DNA of 64,000 bases from contig JXTC01000188.1 in NCBI GenBank assembly GCA_002914845.1, positions 229,223-293,222 of the forward strand, given 5' to 3'. This document shows, piece by piece, positions 41,936 through 51,058 of this stretch; positions within the stretch are counted from its first letter, which is position 1; every line of letters begins with the position of its first letter. Below the pieces are notes generated by a model. It had not been told where the DNA came from. It was given only the letters and a program-made list of their open reading frames with translations, and ran no database searches. Origin of the DNA: Trema orientale. Lineage: Eukaryota; Streptophyta; Magnoliopsida; Rosales; Cannabaceae. A program made the position numbers and the translations under genes.

Positions 41936-41951
41936 TTGACTAGTAATTGGA
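41936..41951 (-). terminator. snRNA 3' box-like element of U1
   Basis: Right after GGCCCCTGTC the minus strand reads CAATTACTAGTCAAG, which fits the plant snRNA 3' box CA-N(3-10)-AGTNNAA except in the last base. This element directs 3' end formation of Pol II snRNA transcripts. Confidence 0.65.
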
Positions 41952-42111
41952 CAGGGGCCGCGCGAACGCAGGCCCCCACTGCCACAAATTATGACGTAGG
42001 CTCCACCACTTGGGTAGACCTTAGTTCAGCACCCTTCCTATGTGCAATGGAAGTCACTAAACTAGGCCATGGGCCTTCATGATCGCCCATTGACCCCGTC
42101 CAGGTAAGTAT
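41952..42111 (-). ncRNA. U1: U1 spliceosomal snRNA gene
   Basis: U1 snRNA base-pairs with 5' splice sites in the spliceosome. The minus strand begins ATACTTACCTGGACGGGGTC, the invariant 5' end. Stem I is CAATGGGC/GCCCATGG around loop GATCATGAA (U1-70K site), and stem-loop II keeps ATTGCAC (U1A site). The conserved CTAAGGTCT.CCCAAGTGG follows, then the Sm site ATAATTTGTGG. Stem-loop IV is GGGGGCCTGCGTTCGCGCGG plus CCCC. The lower helix CCTAGTTTAG pairs with CTGAACTAAGG with changes on both sides relative to the usual plant sequence, so pairing is kept. The 3' end is placed by length (about 160 nt). Upstream and 3' elements are intact or nearly so; I judge it a real gene rather than a retroposed copy (no poly(A) tail or target duplication seen). 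Confidence 0.93.
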
Positions 42112-42135
42112 GTTGTAATGTGTTTCACGTATTGA

Positions 42136-42185
42136 CTTTAAACACCTTCGTAGTCCTGATTCTCTTTATTCTTTCGATGTGGGAT
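42136..42185 (-). promoter_or_regulatory. U1 promoter: USE and TATA-like box
   Basis: ATCCCACATCG (42175-42185, minus) is a perfect plant Upstream Sequence Element (RTCCCACATCG). TTTAAAG (42136-42142) starts 31 bp upstream of the U1 5' end and 32 bp after the USE. That spacing is the Pol II form; Pol III snRNA genes are about 10 bp shorter. The TATA box is weak (usual form TATAWAWA). Confidence 0.85.
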
Positions 42186-42364
42186 ATTTACACCAACACT
42201 AACTTTATTGATACTGTTACCGCAAACTACGTCTATTATTTGTTGAGCTTCAGCAAAAACAAATCAGGGGAAAGAAAATAAGACCTCTGCAGCAATAAAC
42301 ATAGTCATTAGTTTTCTTAAGATTCATACTATATACTTATGCTATGGAAAAAGGCCTAGCGAGA

Positions 42365-43065
42365 TCTCACTTGTCTAGGTGACTTCCAAGTTCATAGTCC
42401 GCTGCTATAGCCACATTTTCCAATTTCCAATCTAAAAACCCAAACATCAAGCCAGGACATGTTCGGAGTCCGAAGGAAGTGAGAGCTCAAAGTTTTGTCC
42501 TATGACATTAAGGCTCTATTTCGCATCCGGATTTTAGAGGGGAAAAAAAAATCATAAGGAAAAAATCGCGAAAAAATAAAGAGAAAAATATTTTTCCTAA
42601 AAATTTATAAAGCTTTATTTTGATATTTTTGGTTTTACTGATTAATGTTTCAACATTATATATACTAAAAAATAAATCAAATCAAACTCTCTTTTTTTTT
42701 TAAAGAAGTTTTTATCGTTTTTTGTTTCAATCCAAACAAAAGAAAATTAAATTTTTTGAATTTTTTTTCTTTACTTCCACAAATCTAAGTTCCAAACGAA
42801 ACCTAATGTTAGATAACAATTGTGGTTACTTAGCCTAGTTTTAGACTCATTATGGAGCCATAAAATTTGGAAAGCTTAGCCAAGGATTTAATTGGGTTTG
42901 TCTCCCAGCTCCAAGAGTTTTGCTATAATGGGTTAAAGGTTTAGGACAAGGTGGAAGGCTGGAAGCAGCTGGCTATCCCTATATTGCTTCTTGCAATTGC
43001 AAATGAGTGTAGGAGTACCTGAATTGATATCCAAATGTCAAGCAAAAGAATAGAAAACAGCTTAA
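42365..43065 (-). pseudogene. CYP76-type P450 pseudogene, interrupted by a MITE
   Basis: Two pieces align with the intact P450 gene next door. 42365-42510 matches the C-terminal exon around 43605-43795 (CTTGTC..TTCCAAGTTCATA, AACCCAAACATCA, GGACATGTTCGGAG, AGCTCAAAG). 42815-43065 matches the N-terminal coding start around 45330-45560 (CATTATGGAGCC, GGAAAGCTTAGCCAAGG, TTGTCTCCCAGCTCCA, TTGAATTGATATCCAAATG). The middle (most of exon 1, the intron, I-helix region) is deleted, and the haem-site stretch carries an internal deletion. A hAT-like MITE separates the pieces. Frames are broken throughout. It records a tandem duplication of the P450. Confidence 0.85.
42511..42804. mobile_element. hAT-like MITE inside the P450 pseudogene
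   Basis: Starts AGGCTCTATTTCGCATCCGG and ends TTCCAAACGAAACCT (imperfect inverted ends). The interior matches in inverse orientation the element at 27461-27744 (GAAAAATATTTTTCC, AAAGCTTTATTTTG). CATTA/AATG words flank it, but an exact 8-bp duplication is not clear. Confidence 0.65.
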
Positions 43066-43069
43066 GTAT

Positions 43070-43290
43070 ATACGACGGTCATTTAGAAAGCGACATTGTA
43101 TATAGAAAACGACATCATTCGAAAAACAACAACTGAATGAACGACAGCATACCAAACAACATCAATTGAAAAAATAAAAATAAATAAAAAAGAAAAGGAA
43201 AAAGGACAAGTTTGAATGGAAAACGACACGAAAATTAAATTGAAAACGACATAAGTAGGATATAACAATCATCAACTCATGGAACGACAA
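43070..43290. repeat. Cluster of ACGACA words, right of P450 pseudogene
   Basis: AACGACA, ACGACGG, GCGACATTG, AACAACA and variants recur at a spacing close to 19 bp from 43072 to 43165 and again at 43217-43287, all in the same orientation. Same word as at 41430-41730 and 8815-9000. No protein. Confidence 0.6.
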
Positions 43291-43555
43291 TGGCTTAGAA
43301 GGCGCACTAGTCTTAACTACATTAGATGACATTACTCAATAGTCATAAGATGGATAGGCTATTTAAGCCGAAACATCATCATTTACATATATTGTAAGAA
43401 GTTCTGCTTATTAATATTTATTGATAGTCTAGAAAAACCAGACAAGGATAAAGAGCAGCCAACACCACGTGATCATATTATATGAGACACTTAATCTAAC
43501 ATATATAGCCACCGAGAGCGAGAGGATAGATTCACGTGGAAACATTACACGTAAA

Positions 43556-45580
43556 TTATGTAATAGGCATAGCTAGAGCTCGCAAAGGCTGAGCCTTCTG
43601 TAAAGTGATGCCAAACTTGTCTTCCATGTTCATACTCTCTAGTTCAACTCCACCCTCCAACTTCCAATCAAAGGAGTGAATCAGAGAACCCAACATCAGG
43701 TGAACCATCCGAATTGCCAATGGCAACCCGGGACATATCCGGCGGCCACCGCCAAAGGGAAGTAGCTCAAAGTGCCGGCCTTTGACATCCACATTTGATT
43801 CCAAAAACCTCTCCGGAATGAACTCGTTGGGACTGTCCCAAATGCTGGGGTCTCTTGAGACGGCCCATACATTGACTAGGACTTGTGCTCCTTTTGGAAC
43901 GGTGTAGCCGCAGACTTCGACGTCGGTCTCGGCTTTACGGGGAAGCAGTAGTGGAGCTGGCGGGTGCAGACGAAAGGTCTCCTTGATTATGGCTTGTAAG
44001 TAAGGGAGCTCAGCTATGTCCGACTCCTTCACTTGGTTCCCCTTACCAATGACTCGCTCTAACTCTGCTTGGGCTTTGGAAAGGATCTCTGGTTTTCTAA
44101 GTAGTTCAGTCATTGACCACTCTAATGTGGATGAAGTCGTATCAGTACCCGCCGCAAATAGATCCTGTTTGTACATGTAATTTCATAATTACTAAACGGA
44201 ATTGGTGTCCCAATTATAGTCCTTCTATACATGCAATCAATTAATTAACATGAATAGTATTAAAACGGAATTGATGTCACATCGTAGTATTAAAACTTTG
44301 GTTTTCAATCTCTTTTATATTATTTAATCTCAACACTTAATATATGTGGTAAAACTGAATAGTAAAATACATATGTCATATCAACGTAAGACTATGAGCA
44401 TTGAGATTAAAAGATTAGGTAAGCGTAAAAAAAGAAAAAAAGTGCATTTAGCATTCTCAACTTTCAGATAGTTTTGAAACTTTTAAATTATGTGCTACTA
44501 ATTCACTAGCTGTACATGTTGGATAAATATTGATCAATCCTGCTCCTAATGGGTAATAAACTTTTATTGTGAGAAAAAACATTTATAACTAAAGCAACAA
44601 TATTAGTCACAAATTCACAATACTATATATGGTCATACCAGTAAGAGATGTTCAATTGTGGTTTTGTCTAGAACCTGATTTTCTCTGTTCTCCTCGCTGG
44701 TGATGTAACCAAGAAGAGTATCCAACATATCATTTTCTTGAACAGGAACAGTATTAGTACTACTACTACTCGCTTCTCTGATCAGTTTCAGCCTTTGGTT
44801 GATGATACGGTCGAACAAGCCCATCATTTTCCGGAAGTGGGAAGTCATGCCCCTCCTAATGCCTTGGGGATCAAGCTTCTTAAGGACCGGGAAGTAATCC
44901 GCCAAGTTGGGCTTTGCCACGGCCTCCATGATGTCCCAAACAATCTCCTTGAGCTCTCCGGCCATGTCGGAGGCAGGGTCGGCCCAAGCGACGGAGAAAA
45001 AGGTGGTGGACAACAGATTCAGGGCAGTCTTAAAACCAGCTCTGCCAATATCCACTGCCTCCCCTACAGCGGCGCTCCTACGGACATCGGCTAAGAGCTC
45101 TTGCACCTTCTGGTGCCTCAGATTCTGATTGGTGTCAAGAGCCTTAGCCGAGAACAAGTGAGAGTTGCATATTTTCCTAAGGTTTCTCCAGCCAGTTGAG
45201 GCTGGAATCCATGGCATGCCGTGCTCGTGGTGCTCGCATGCTCTGATCGAGTCCGGAATGGTTCGGTTTGAGAAGAGCTGGTCGTGAGTTTGGAGGACCT
45301 CTTTGGCCATTGCAGCCGAAGAAACCACAACAGTCGTCATTTGGCCGAGTTTCAAGCGCATAATGGGGCCATGAGTATGGGAAAGCTTGGCTAGAGACTT
45401 ATGGGGTTTGTCACCAAGCTCCATGAGGTTTCCGATTATGGGAAAGGGTCTTGGTCCTGGTGGAAGAAGTTGCTGCCTTTTCCTTGCTAAAAATAGTAAG
45501 TTGAAGGCTTGAATTGATATCCAAATGATGAGAAAGATATAGAGTAAATAGCTCAAGAGTTCGTAAGTATCAAGCTCCAT
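43556..45580 (-). CDS. Cytochrome P450, CYP76-like (2 exons, 516 aa)
   Basis: Haem monooxygenase anchored in the ER; CYP76 members hydroxylate monoterpenols and related compounds, for example geraniol/nerol 8-hydroxylase. Exons 44639-45580 and 43556-44164, phase 0, a single intron as in most A-type P450s. An N-terminal membrane anchor ([19 protein letters not shown], residues 8-26) is followed by the proline hinge [12 protein letters not shown]. The I-helix is AGTDTT (319-324), the K-helix ETFRLHP, then PERF, and the haem loop [10 protein letters not shown] with the ligand Cys near 458. All key residues are present, so it should be active. The substrate cannot be told from sequence alone. The neighbouring pseudogene shows a past tandem duplication. 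Confidence 0.93.
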
Positions 45581-45618
45581 CTCTTTCTGGCGAGCTAGCC
45601 AGTATTTCTCAAAGGCTA

Positions 45619-45625
45619 TTTTATA
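45619..45625 (-). promoter_or_regulatory. TATA box of P450 gene
   Basis: TATAAAA on the minus strand begins 45 bp upstream of the ATG. If initiation is about 30 bp downstream, the leader is only 10-15 nt, unusually short. An upstream start is possible. Confidence 0.5.
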
Positions 45626-45639
45626 CTACCCTTCTGATC

Positions 45640-46500
45640 AAAATTGTGAGGTGCGGAAACAATAGGGACTAATAATGTGAAAAGAGGAAATGAGATAACA
45701 ATTGTGATGAATTTTTGTCGTGTAGCTTAAGTAGAAACAATCGAGCAATATAATTAAGATTTAGGCGAATAAAGAAATAATGCCGTCACGTTTCGGTGAT
45801 CTTTGTATGACAGTTACGTAAGACTTAGTCGTATTACTTAAAGACAGAGAAAGAAAAAGATACATGAATGGAGTGAGCCCCTTCATGGAAGATTTATCTC
45901 CTCATAATGTGCCTATAAGTTCTATTCTGCATTTGTTGTTATTTTCGTTTTCGTTTTTGTTTTGCCTTTTTCCTCTTATTTTTTTCCTTTTCTTTTTTTA
46001 CTTCCTGAGTAGGTGTGTGTGCAATCACGTGTCACATCATTGGGATTTGAAAGGCATTGGTTCACCATGTGACTATGTGTCTGTCTCGAGTTAGAATAAT
46101 TTGATCATTTTTCGAACGATAAAGCTTTTTATTTTTCCTACTAACGACTCTTTAAATAGTGGAGCCCATTTCTATGCTTTCTTTTTTTCCCACGAAGAGG
46201 GGGTGGGGGGAAATCGCGTTTTGAAAGCTTCTTCTTCTGCCTTTTGCTTCTCAAAAACAGTATTGAATGAAGGGTCCGCTATATTTAAAGTGTCTGCAGT
46301 TTGATATATAATAAGCCAAAACATGCACGAATACGGACGCCTGCAGTCTTCTCGTTTTTTTTTTTTTTTCTCTCTTTTCCTGTTTCGTGTTGTTGTTTTC
46401 ATTTTTCGTGTATACTTTTGTCCCTTTGTTTTCTTTCTTTCTTCAAAATTTTTGGCTAAGATAACACGCGTGATCTAAACGCAACAATTTAAAGTCTTGA
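45640..46500. other. Upstream of P450, no gene seen
   Basis: Promoter-side sequence with pyrimidine-rich runs (45945-46000, 46350-46440). Short frames here are translations of low-complexity sequence. Confidence 0.45.
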
Positions 46501-46525
46501 TCGTGGTTGGCATTTAAAACGGAAA

Positions 46526-46740
46526 AAATTGGCTTCTTCCTCCCAAAAATATAATACTAAATTTATAATGATGACCCTTTTTCCGTCGCCGTGGGTCGCA
46601 AAATTGGCTTCTTCCTCCCAAAAATATAATACTAAATTTATAATGATGACTTTTTTTTCCGCCGCCGTGTACAATGACATAATACTACATTTATAATGAT
46701 GACTTTTTTTCCGCCGCCGTCGCCGTGGGTCCCAAAAATA
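46526..46740. repeat. 75-bp tandem repeat, two copies plus a partial third
   Basis: AAATTGGCTTCTTCCTCCCA, then AAAATATAATACTAAATTTA and TAATGATGAC..CCGTCGCCGTGGGTC, repeats at 46526 and 46601. A shortened third copy runs from about 46676 (ATAATACTACATTTATAATG). It lies 3' of the tRNA-Lys gene. Confidence 0.85.
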
Positions 46741-46758
46741 TAGTACAATGATGACTCT

Positions 46759-46762
46759 AAAA
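46759..46762 (-). terminator. Pol III terminator of tRNA-Lys
   Basis: TTTT on the minus strand, 9 nt beyond the tRNA 3' end, after TTTATCTA. Four T are enough for Pol III termination in plants. Confidence 0.7.
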
Positions 46763-46770
46763 TAGATAAA

Positions 46771-46843
46771 CGCCCACCGTGGGGCTCGAACCCACGACCA
46801 CAAGGTTAAGAGCCTTGCGCTCTACCGACTGAGCTAGACGGGC
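46771..46843 (-). tRNA. tRNA-Lys-CUU: tRNA-Lys (anticodon CUU)
   Basis: 73 nt on the minus strand from GCCCGTCTAGCTCAG to GGTGGGCG. Acceptor stem GCCCGTC/GGTGGGC (with G-U pairs), D arm GCTC..GAGC, and anticodon stem CAAGG/CCTTG around loop CTCTTAA, anticodon CTT. The T arm is GTGGG-TTCGAGC-CCCAC. Box A TAGCTCAGTCGG and box B GGTTCGAGCCC are both good. There is no intron; CCA is not encoded, as usual in eukaryotes. The arms fold completely, unlike the SINEs in this window. Confidence 0.97.
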
Positions 46844-47750
46844 AAGTTGTTATGATGGTCAATTGTGTACATATACTGTAATAATATTTCACTGCCACTA
46901 ATCAATTAAGGAATGTGATTCAAGGCCTTTAAGTTATGAAAAGCATAATTCGCGTGAAATCTAGTGAGTACTGGGGTTTCAATTTATAATAGTTATAGCT
47001 TATTATACATATATATTCATAGTCCTACCTCAAAAGAGTACCAACTTAGAGAAATAAGTACAGCACCTTTAGATATAACACTCGCGAATAATTCTGGTCT
47101 TTGCTCTTCTGTAGAAAAAAGCTTTTGATCCATTTTTCCATTCCTTTTTCTTCTAGGGGTCCCCAGTGCACTGAAATCCACACTATCCTGTCCTCTCACC
47201 AGACCTTCTTGCCTAATCTGAATAGACATTGAAGTTTAAAATATCTAAAACATTAAGAACGAAATCAAAAAAAATCATTGTGTTAAACAAAATTAAAAAA
47301 CAAAAACGCAGATTAGTATTTGTTAGCGCAAACTCGTAAGACAAAAGAAATGGACCTTACTAATAGTGTTGTATAATGAACTTTTTTATGAGTATTCTGT
47401 ATATTAACTTTTTTTAGAATGTCACCATATTATAACGGGTAGTCAAGATAAATTCCATAATAGCGATCAATGGTCACAATTTTTATACTCCTAAAAAAAT
47501 CTTTTTTTTTTATTTTAACCAAAAAAAAAATCATTTTTATCGTCACAATTAAGAAAAAAAAAGATAAAATTAAAAAATAGTCCAAAAAGTCATTACGGCC
47601 CAAATTACTTGTAGTCAGCCTGTAACTGTAAGACAACTTCGTTACGTGAATCGAAGCCCGCCAATAAAAAAGTAAAATATTGTCAGCCCAATTTGACTCC
47701 AGAAAATGTCCTAACCCAAGCTACCATGGGCTGAAAGCGCTCCGAAACTT
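46844..47750. other. Gene-free interval right of tRNA-Lys
   Basis: AT-rich. A minus-strand frame at 47017-47229 has no recognised relatives. It leads into the foldback structure at about 47750. Confidence 0.45.
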
Positions 47751-50345
47751 ATAAGGGTCTCGGACACTAATACCTATCTTTTCAAAAATTAAACCAAAAA
47801 TACGGCCTTAAAAAAATAATTAAAATCCCGTACGACCTAAAATGGGTATTTTTCAAAATATTTTTGTGCTAGAAAATGCAGTGGCAAATCTGTAAATAAG
47901 ACATATTTTTTTACGATACGGTTATATAATAAACGTGTCCAACTAAACAACAAAAGTTCAAATAGCATAGTGGTAAACTTGTTAGATACTCTTGTCCTCT
48001 CTTAGAAGTTAATGGTTCAAAACCCACGACCTTATTTTTTGTTGTTTCTCTTCTTTTTCTTTTCTTTTTCTTTTTCACTCCTTTTTTATTTTTTTTCCTC
48101 TTGTTTTCTCTTTTTTAATTTTTTTTTTCTTCTTTTTACACACCTTTCTAAATTTATTATATTCTACTTTCATAGTTTACGCTTTTTTTTTCTTTTTTGC
48201 TATTATATTCTTTATCTCTTTAATTCATTTTTTCGTTATTTTACCCACCTTTCTAAATTTATTATATTTTTGGAAACCACAAAGGTTTCATAGAAACTAG
48301 TTTGGCTTCGTTTTAGCGAAATGTCTTATATGTAAGTAAATTAGAGGAAACTAGATTAGTTTTCTTTTATTAGAATGTCCTGTATATAAGTATATCACAG
48401 GAAACCAAAAAGGTTTCCAGAAAACCGGTTAGGTTTATGTGCAACAGAATGTCTTGTATATAAGTAAATCATAAGAAACCACAAAAGTTCCCTGGGAACC
48501 AATTTTGTTTCCTTTTAGCAGAATGCTCTATATGTAAGTAAATCATAGGAAACTACAAAGGTTTCTTGGATACCAGTTTGATTTTATTTTAGCAGAATGT
48601 CCTGTAAGTAAACCAATTCATTTGTTCATTTTTTTGCCCACCTTTCTAAATTTATTATAGTCCACTATTATATTTTTGGAAACCATAAAGGTTTCTTAGA
48701 AACCAATTTGGTTTCCTTTCAGCATAATGTTCTGTACGTATGTAAATCATACATAGGAAATCATAAAGGTTTCTGGTTTCGTAGAAACTAATTTGGTTTC
48801 CTTTTAGCGAAATGCCCTATATGTAAGTAAATCACAATAAACCACAAAGGTTTCTAAGAAACCAATATAGTTTCTATATAGCATAATATTCTGTAACTAA
48901 CTAAATTACAGGAAACCACAAAGATTTCCTAGAAACCAGTTTGGTTTCCTTTTAGCATAATGCCATGTATATAAGTAAATCATAGAAAAATACAAAGGTT
49001 TCTTGGAAACCAATTTGGTTTCATTTTAGCAGATTACTCTGTACGTAAGTAAATTTCAGGAAATCACAAAGATTTTTAGAAAATCAGTTTGGTTTCATTT
49101 TAATAGAATGCCCTGTAGCTAAGTAATCAAAAGAAACTACAAAGGTAACTGGTTTCCATGTAGCAGAATGTCTTGTAACTAAGTAAATCATAAGAAACCA
49201 AAATTAGTTTAGTTTTCTTTTAGCAGAATGTCTTGTATGTAAGTAAATCATAGGAAACCACAAAAGTTTCTTGGAAACTAGTTTGGTTTCCTTATAGCAT
49301 AATACCATATATGTAAGTAAAATGACAAGAAGTTCTAGAAGTCCGAAGGAAAAAACTTTCTTGCTAGGCAATATTAAGTTTCTATGCACATGTTTTAATT
49401 ATTCTATATCCAAAATGAATAAATAAAGGAAAGAGATATAAAATAGATAAATTGAGGGTGAAGGTTATTGAAAAAAAAAAAGAATTTAAAAAGTGAAAAT
49501 GAAATAATAAAAATAAATAAAGGAAAGAAAAAGAAAGAAAACGACAACGGTTTTTTTTTTTTTAAAAAAGGAGTAATAATGTTCAATACGAAAAAAAATT
49601 TCAAAATGGATTATTAAAAATGAATTTAAAAAAGAAAATAAAAAAAAATAAATAAAGGAAAGAAAAAAGGAGTAATAATATTCAATACGGAAAAAAATAG
49701 AAAATGAATTATAAAAAATGAATTTAAAAAATAAAATGAAAACATGAATAAATAAAGGAAAGAGATAAATTGAGGGTGAAGAAAATTGAACCCAGGGGGT
49801 TAAGTAGGTAATTACTATTTTTTCTTATAAATATTAAAAGAGAAAAAGAATTTATAAAATAAAAAACAAATCAAAAAATGAAAGGAAGAAAAGGGTTATA
49901 TGATAAAAGTCAAATAGAAAAAGTATGTTCTTTTTAAAAACGAAAAATTAGAAAAAGAAGTAACAAAAAAACAAAATACAAGAACCAAAAAAAAAAAGAA
50001 AAAAACAAAAAAAGCGAAAAACAAAAAGAAAGAAAGAAAGCTCAGGAAGTGGGACTTGAACCTATGGTTGCAAGGAGAAAAAGAATTGCACCAACGAATA
50101 GAGCTAACAGTGCTCACGGTTGGTTTAAAACACTTTTTTCTTACAAAGTTGTTTTTACAAAAAGATGGTTTGATTTACAAAAGTGCCTCTGCATCTTACC
50201 TTTACTTTATAACTAGAAAAGTGGTAATTTTCAAAAAGTTCGTACAAATTTAAGTGTTTTAGCCCGCATCGTATATTTGATAATATTTTTTCTAATGTCG
50301 TAGAGCATGTCATTTTCCCTTTTCCGAACTTATAACTCATTATAT
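47750..50345. mobile_element. Large foldback structure with tRNA-like ends and repeat core
   Basis: Symmetric layout. The left end (+) has box A-like ATAGCATAGTGGTAAACTTG (47962-47981), box B GGTTCAAAACCC (48014-48025), then about 240 bp of T-rich sequence. The right end (-) has TTAGCTCTATTCGTTGG (about 50091-50107), box B GGTTCAAGTCCC (50051-50062), then about 300 bp that is T-rich on that strand. Outside both boxes lie diverged matching words (ATGCAGTGGCAAATCTGTAAAT against ATGCAGAGGCACTTTTGTAAAT). The centre is the 73-bp array at 48271-49321. No protein-coding capacity. It looks like a non-autonomous inverted-repeat transposon; target duplications and exact ends are not resolved. Confidence 0.5.
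48271..49321. repeat. Array of about 14 degenerate ~73-bp units with GGTTTC/GAAACC inverted words
   Basis: The typical unit runs GGAAACCACAAAGGTTTCTT, then GGAAACCAGTTTGGTTTCC, then TTTTAGCAGAATGTCCTGTA and TGTAAGTAAATCATA. Units vary from about 55 to 82 bp (one carries an extra insert with CCCACCTTTCTAAATTTATT, also found at 48242). Within each unit GGTTTC and GAAACC alternate, so every unit can fold on itself. It is not CRISPR: units are contiguous and there are no spacers. Confidence 0.85.
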
Positions 50346-51058
50346 CTTGGGTCCCCTATTGGCACTCGGCACCCACAATTTTCAAAAAATTAGACAAGTA
50401 TCACTTATTAGACCCAACTAATTAATAGTAATAAATATTTTCTATACTCTAATTTGTACTACTTTTCTCCTTTTTTTCCCCAAAAAATCTGTATTTGATT
50501 GTCATTTTTCCTCACTCAAATAAACTCCAAATGCTAAGTTTAGCAGGTGGAAATTACCCTCAAGAAAGTATATATAATACAATTGTTAACTTTTTATTAA
50601 TGTCTGAAAAGTGGTATTTAGCTACTTAACCCCTAAATTCTTGGCTCAATGTATTCGGATTTAGGAATATTCAATCGATCTTTTATTTTTCTGGCTACTC
50701 CTGCTGAGCCAAACGTCTTTTATTTTGTTTGTTTTTTTAATATTGCTTGAGAAGTTTCGTCCATTTTCGCCCATGTGCTAGACCTTCTCATTTAAGCGAG
50801 GACCACACTTTGACTCTCTCTTAAAAACGTTTGGAGGAAGTTTTTGACATTTTCTTTCAGATATTGCAACTAACAAATTCGTTTAAGTTGAGTCGATACT
50901 CTTCTTCAACCAAGCTTACACAAGAATCCACATAATAATAAATCACAACCTATATATAGAGAGAGAGCGTTATAACACAAACTAATTAACCAAATACACA
51001 ACTGCATTAGTACACAAATCTCCACATTCTGTGTCTTTTTTTTTACACTGATCTCAAC
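50346..51058. promoter_or_regulatory. Upstream region and TATA box of AAA-ATPase gene
   Basis: TATATATAG at 50951-50959 lies 100 bp before the ATG, predicting a leader of about 70-75 nt. It is followed by GAGAGAGCG. Nothing else in the interval is recognised. Confidence 0.55.

Noticed and set aside
41952..42111. U1 copy as a processed pseudogene
   Set aside because: USE, TATA-like box and 3' box are at correct spacing and helix changes are compensated; no poly(A) tail or target duplication.
48012..48293. Open frame of 93 residues rich in Phe/Leu (+)
   Set aside because: It is the translation of a T-rich arm of the foldback; no domain, no splice or start context.
48271..49321. CRISPR-like periodic repeat array
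   Set aside because: Units of about 73 bp are contiguous and degenerate, with no unique spacers and no cas genes, in a plant genome. It is a satellite-type array.
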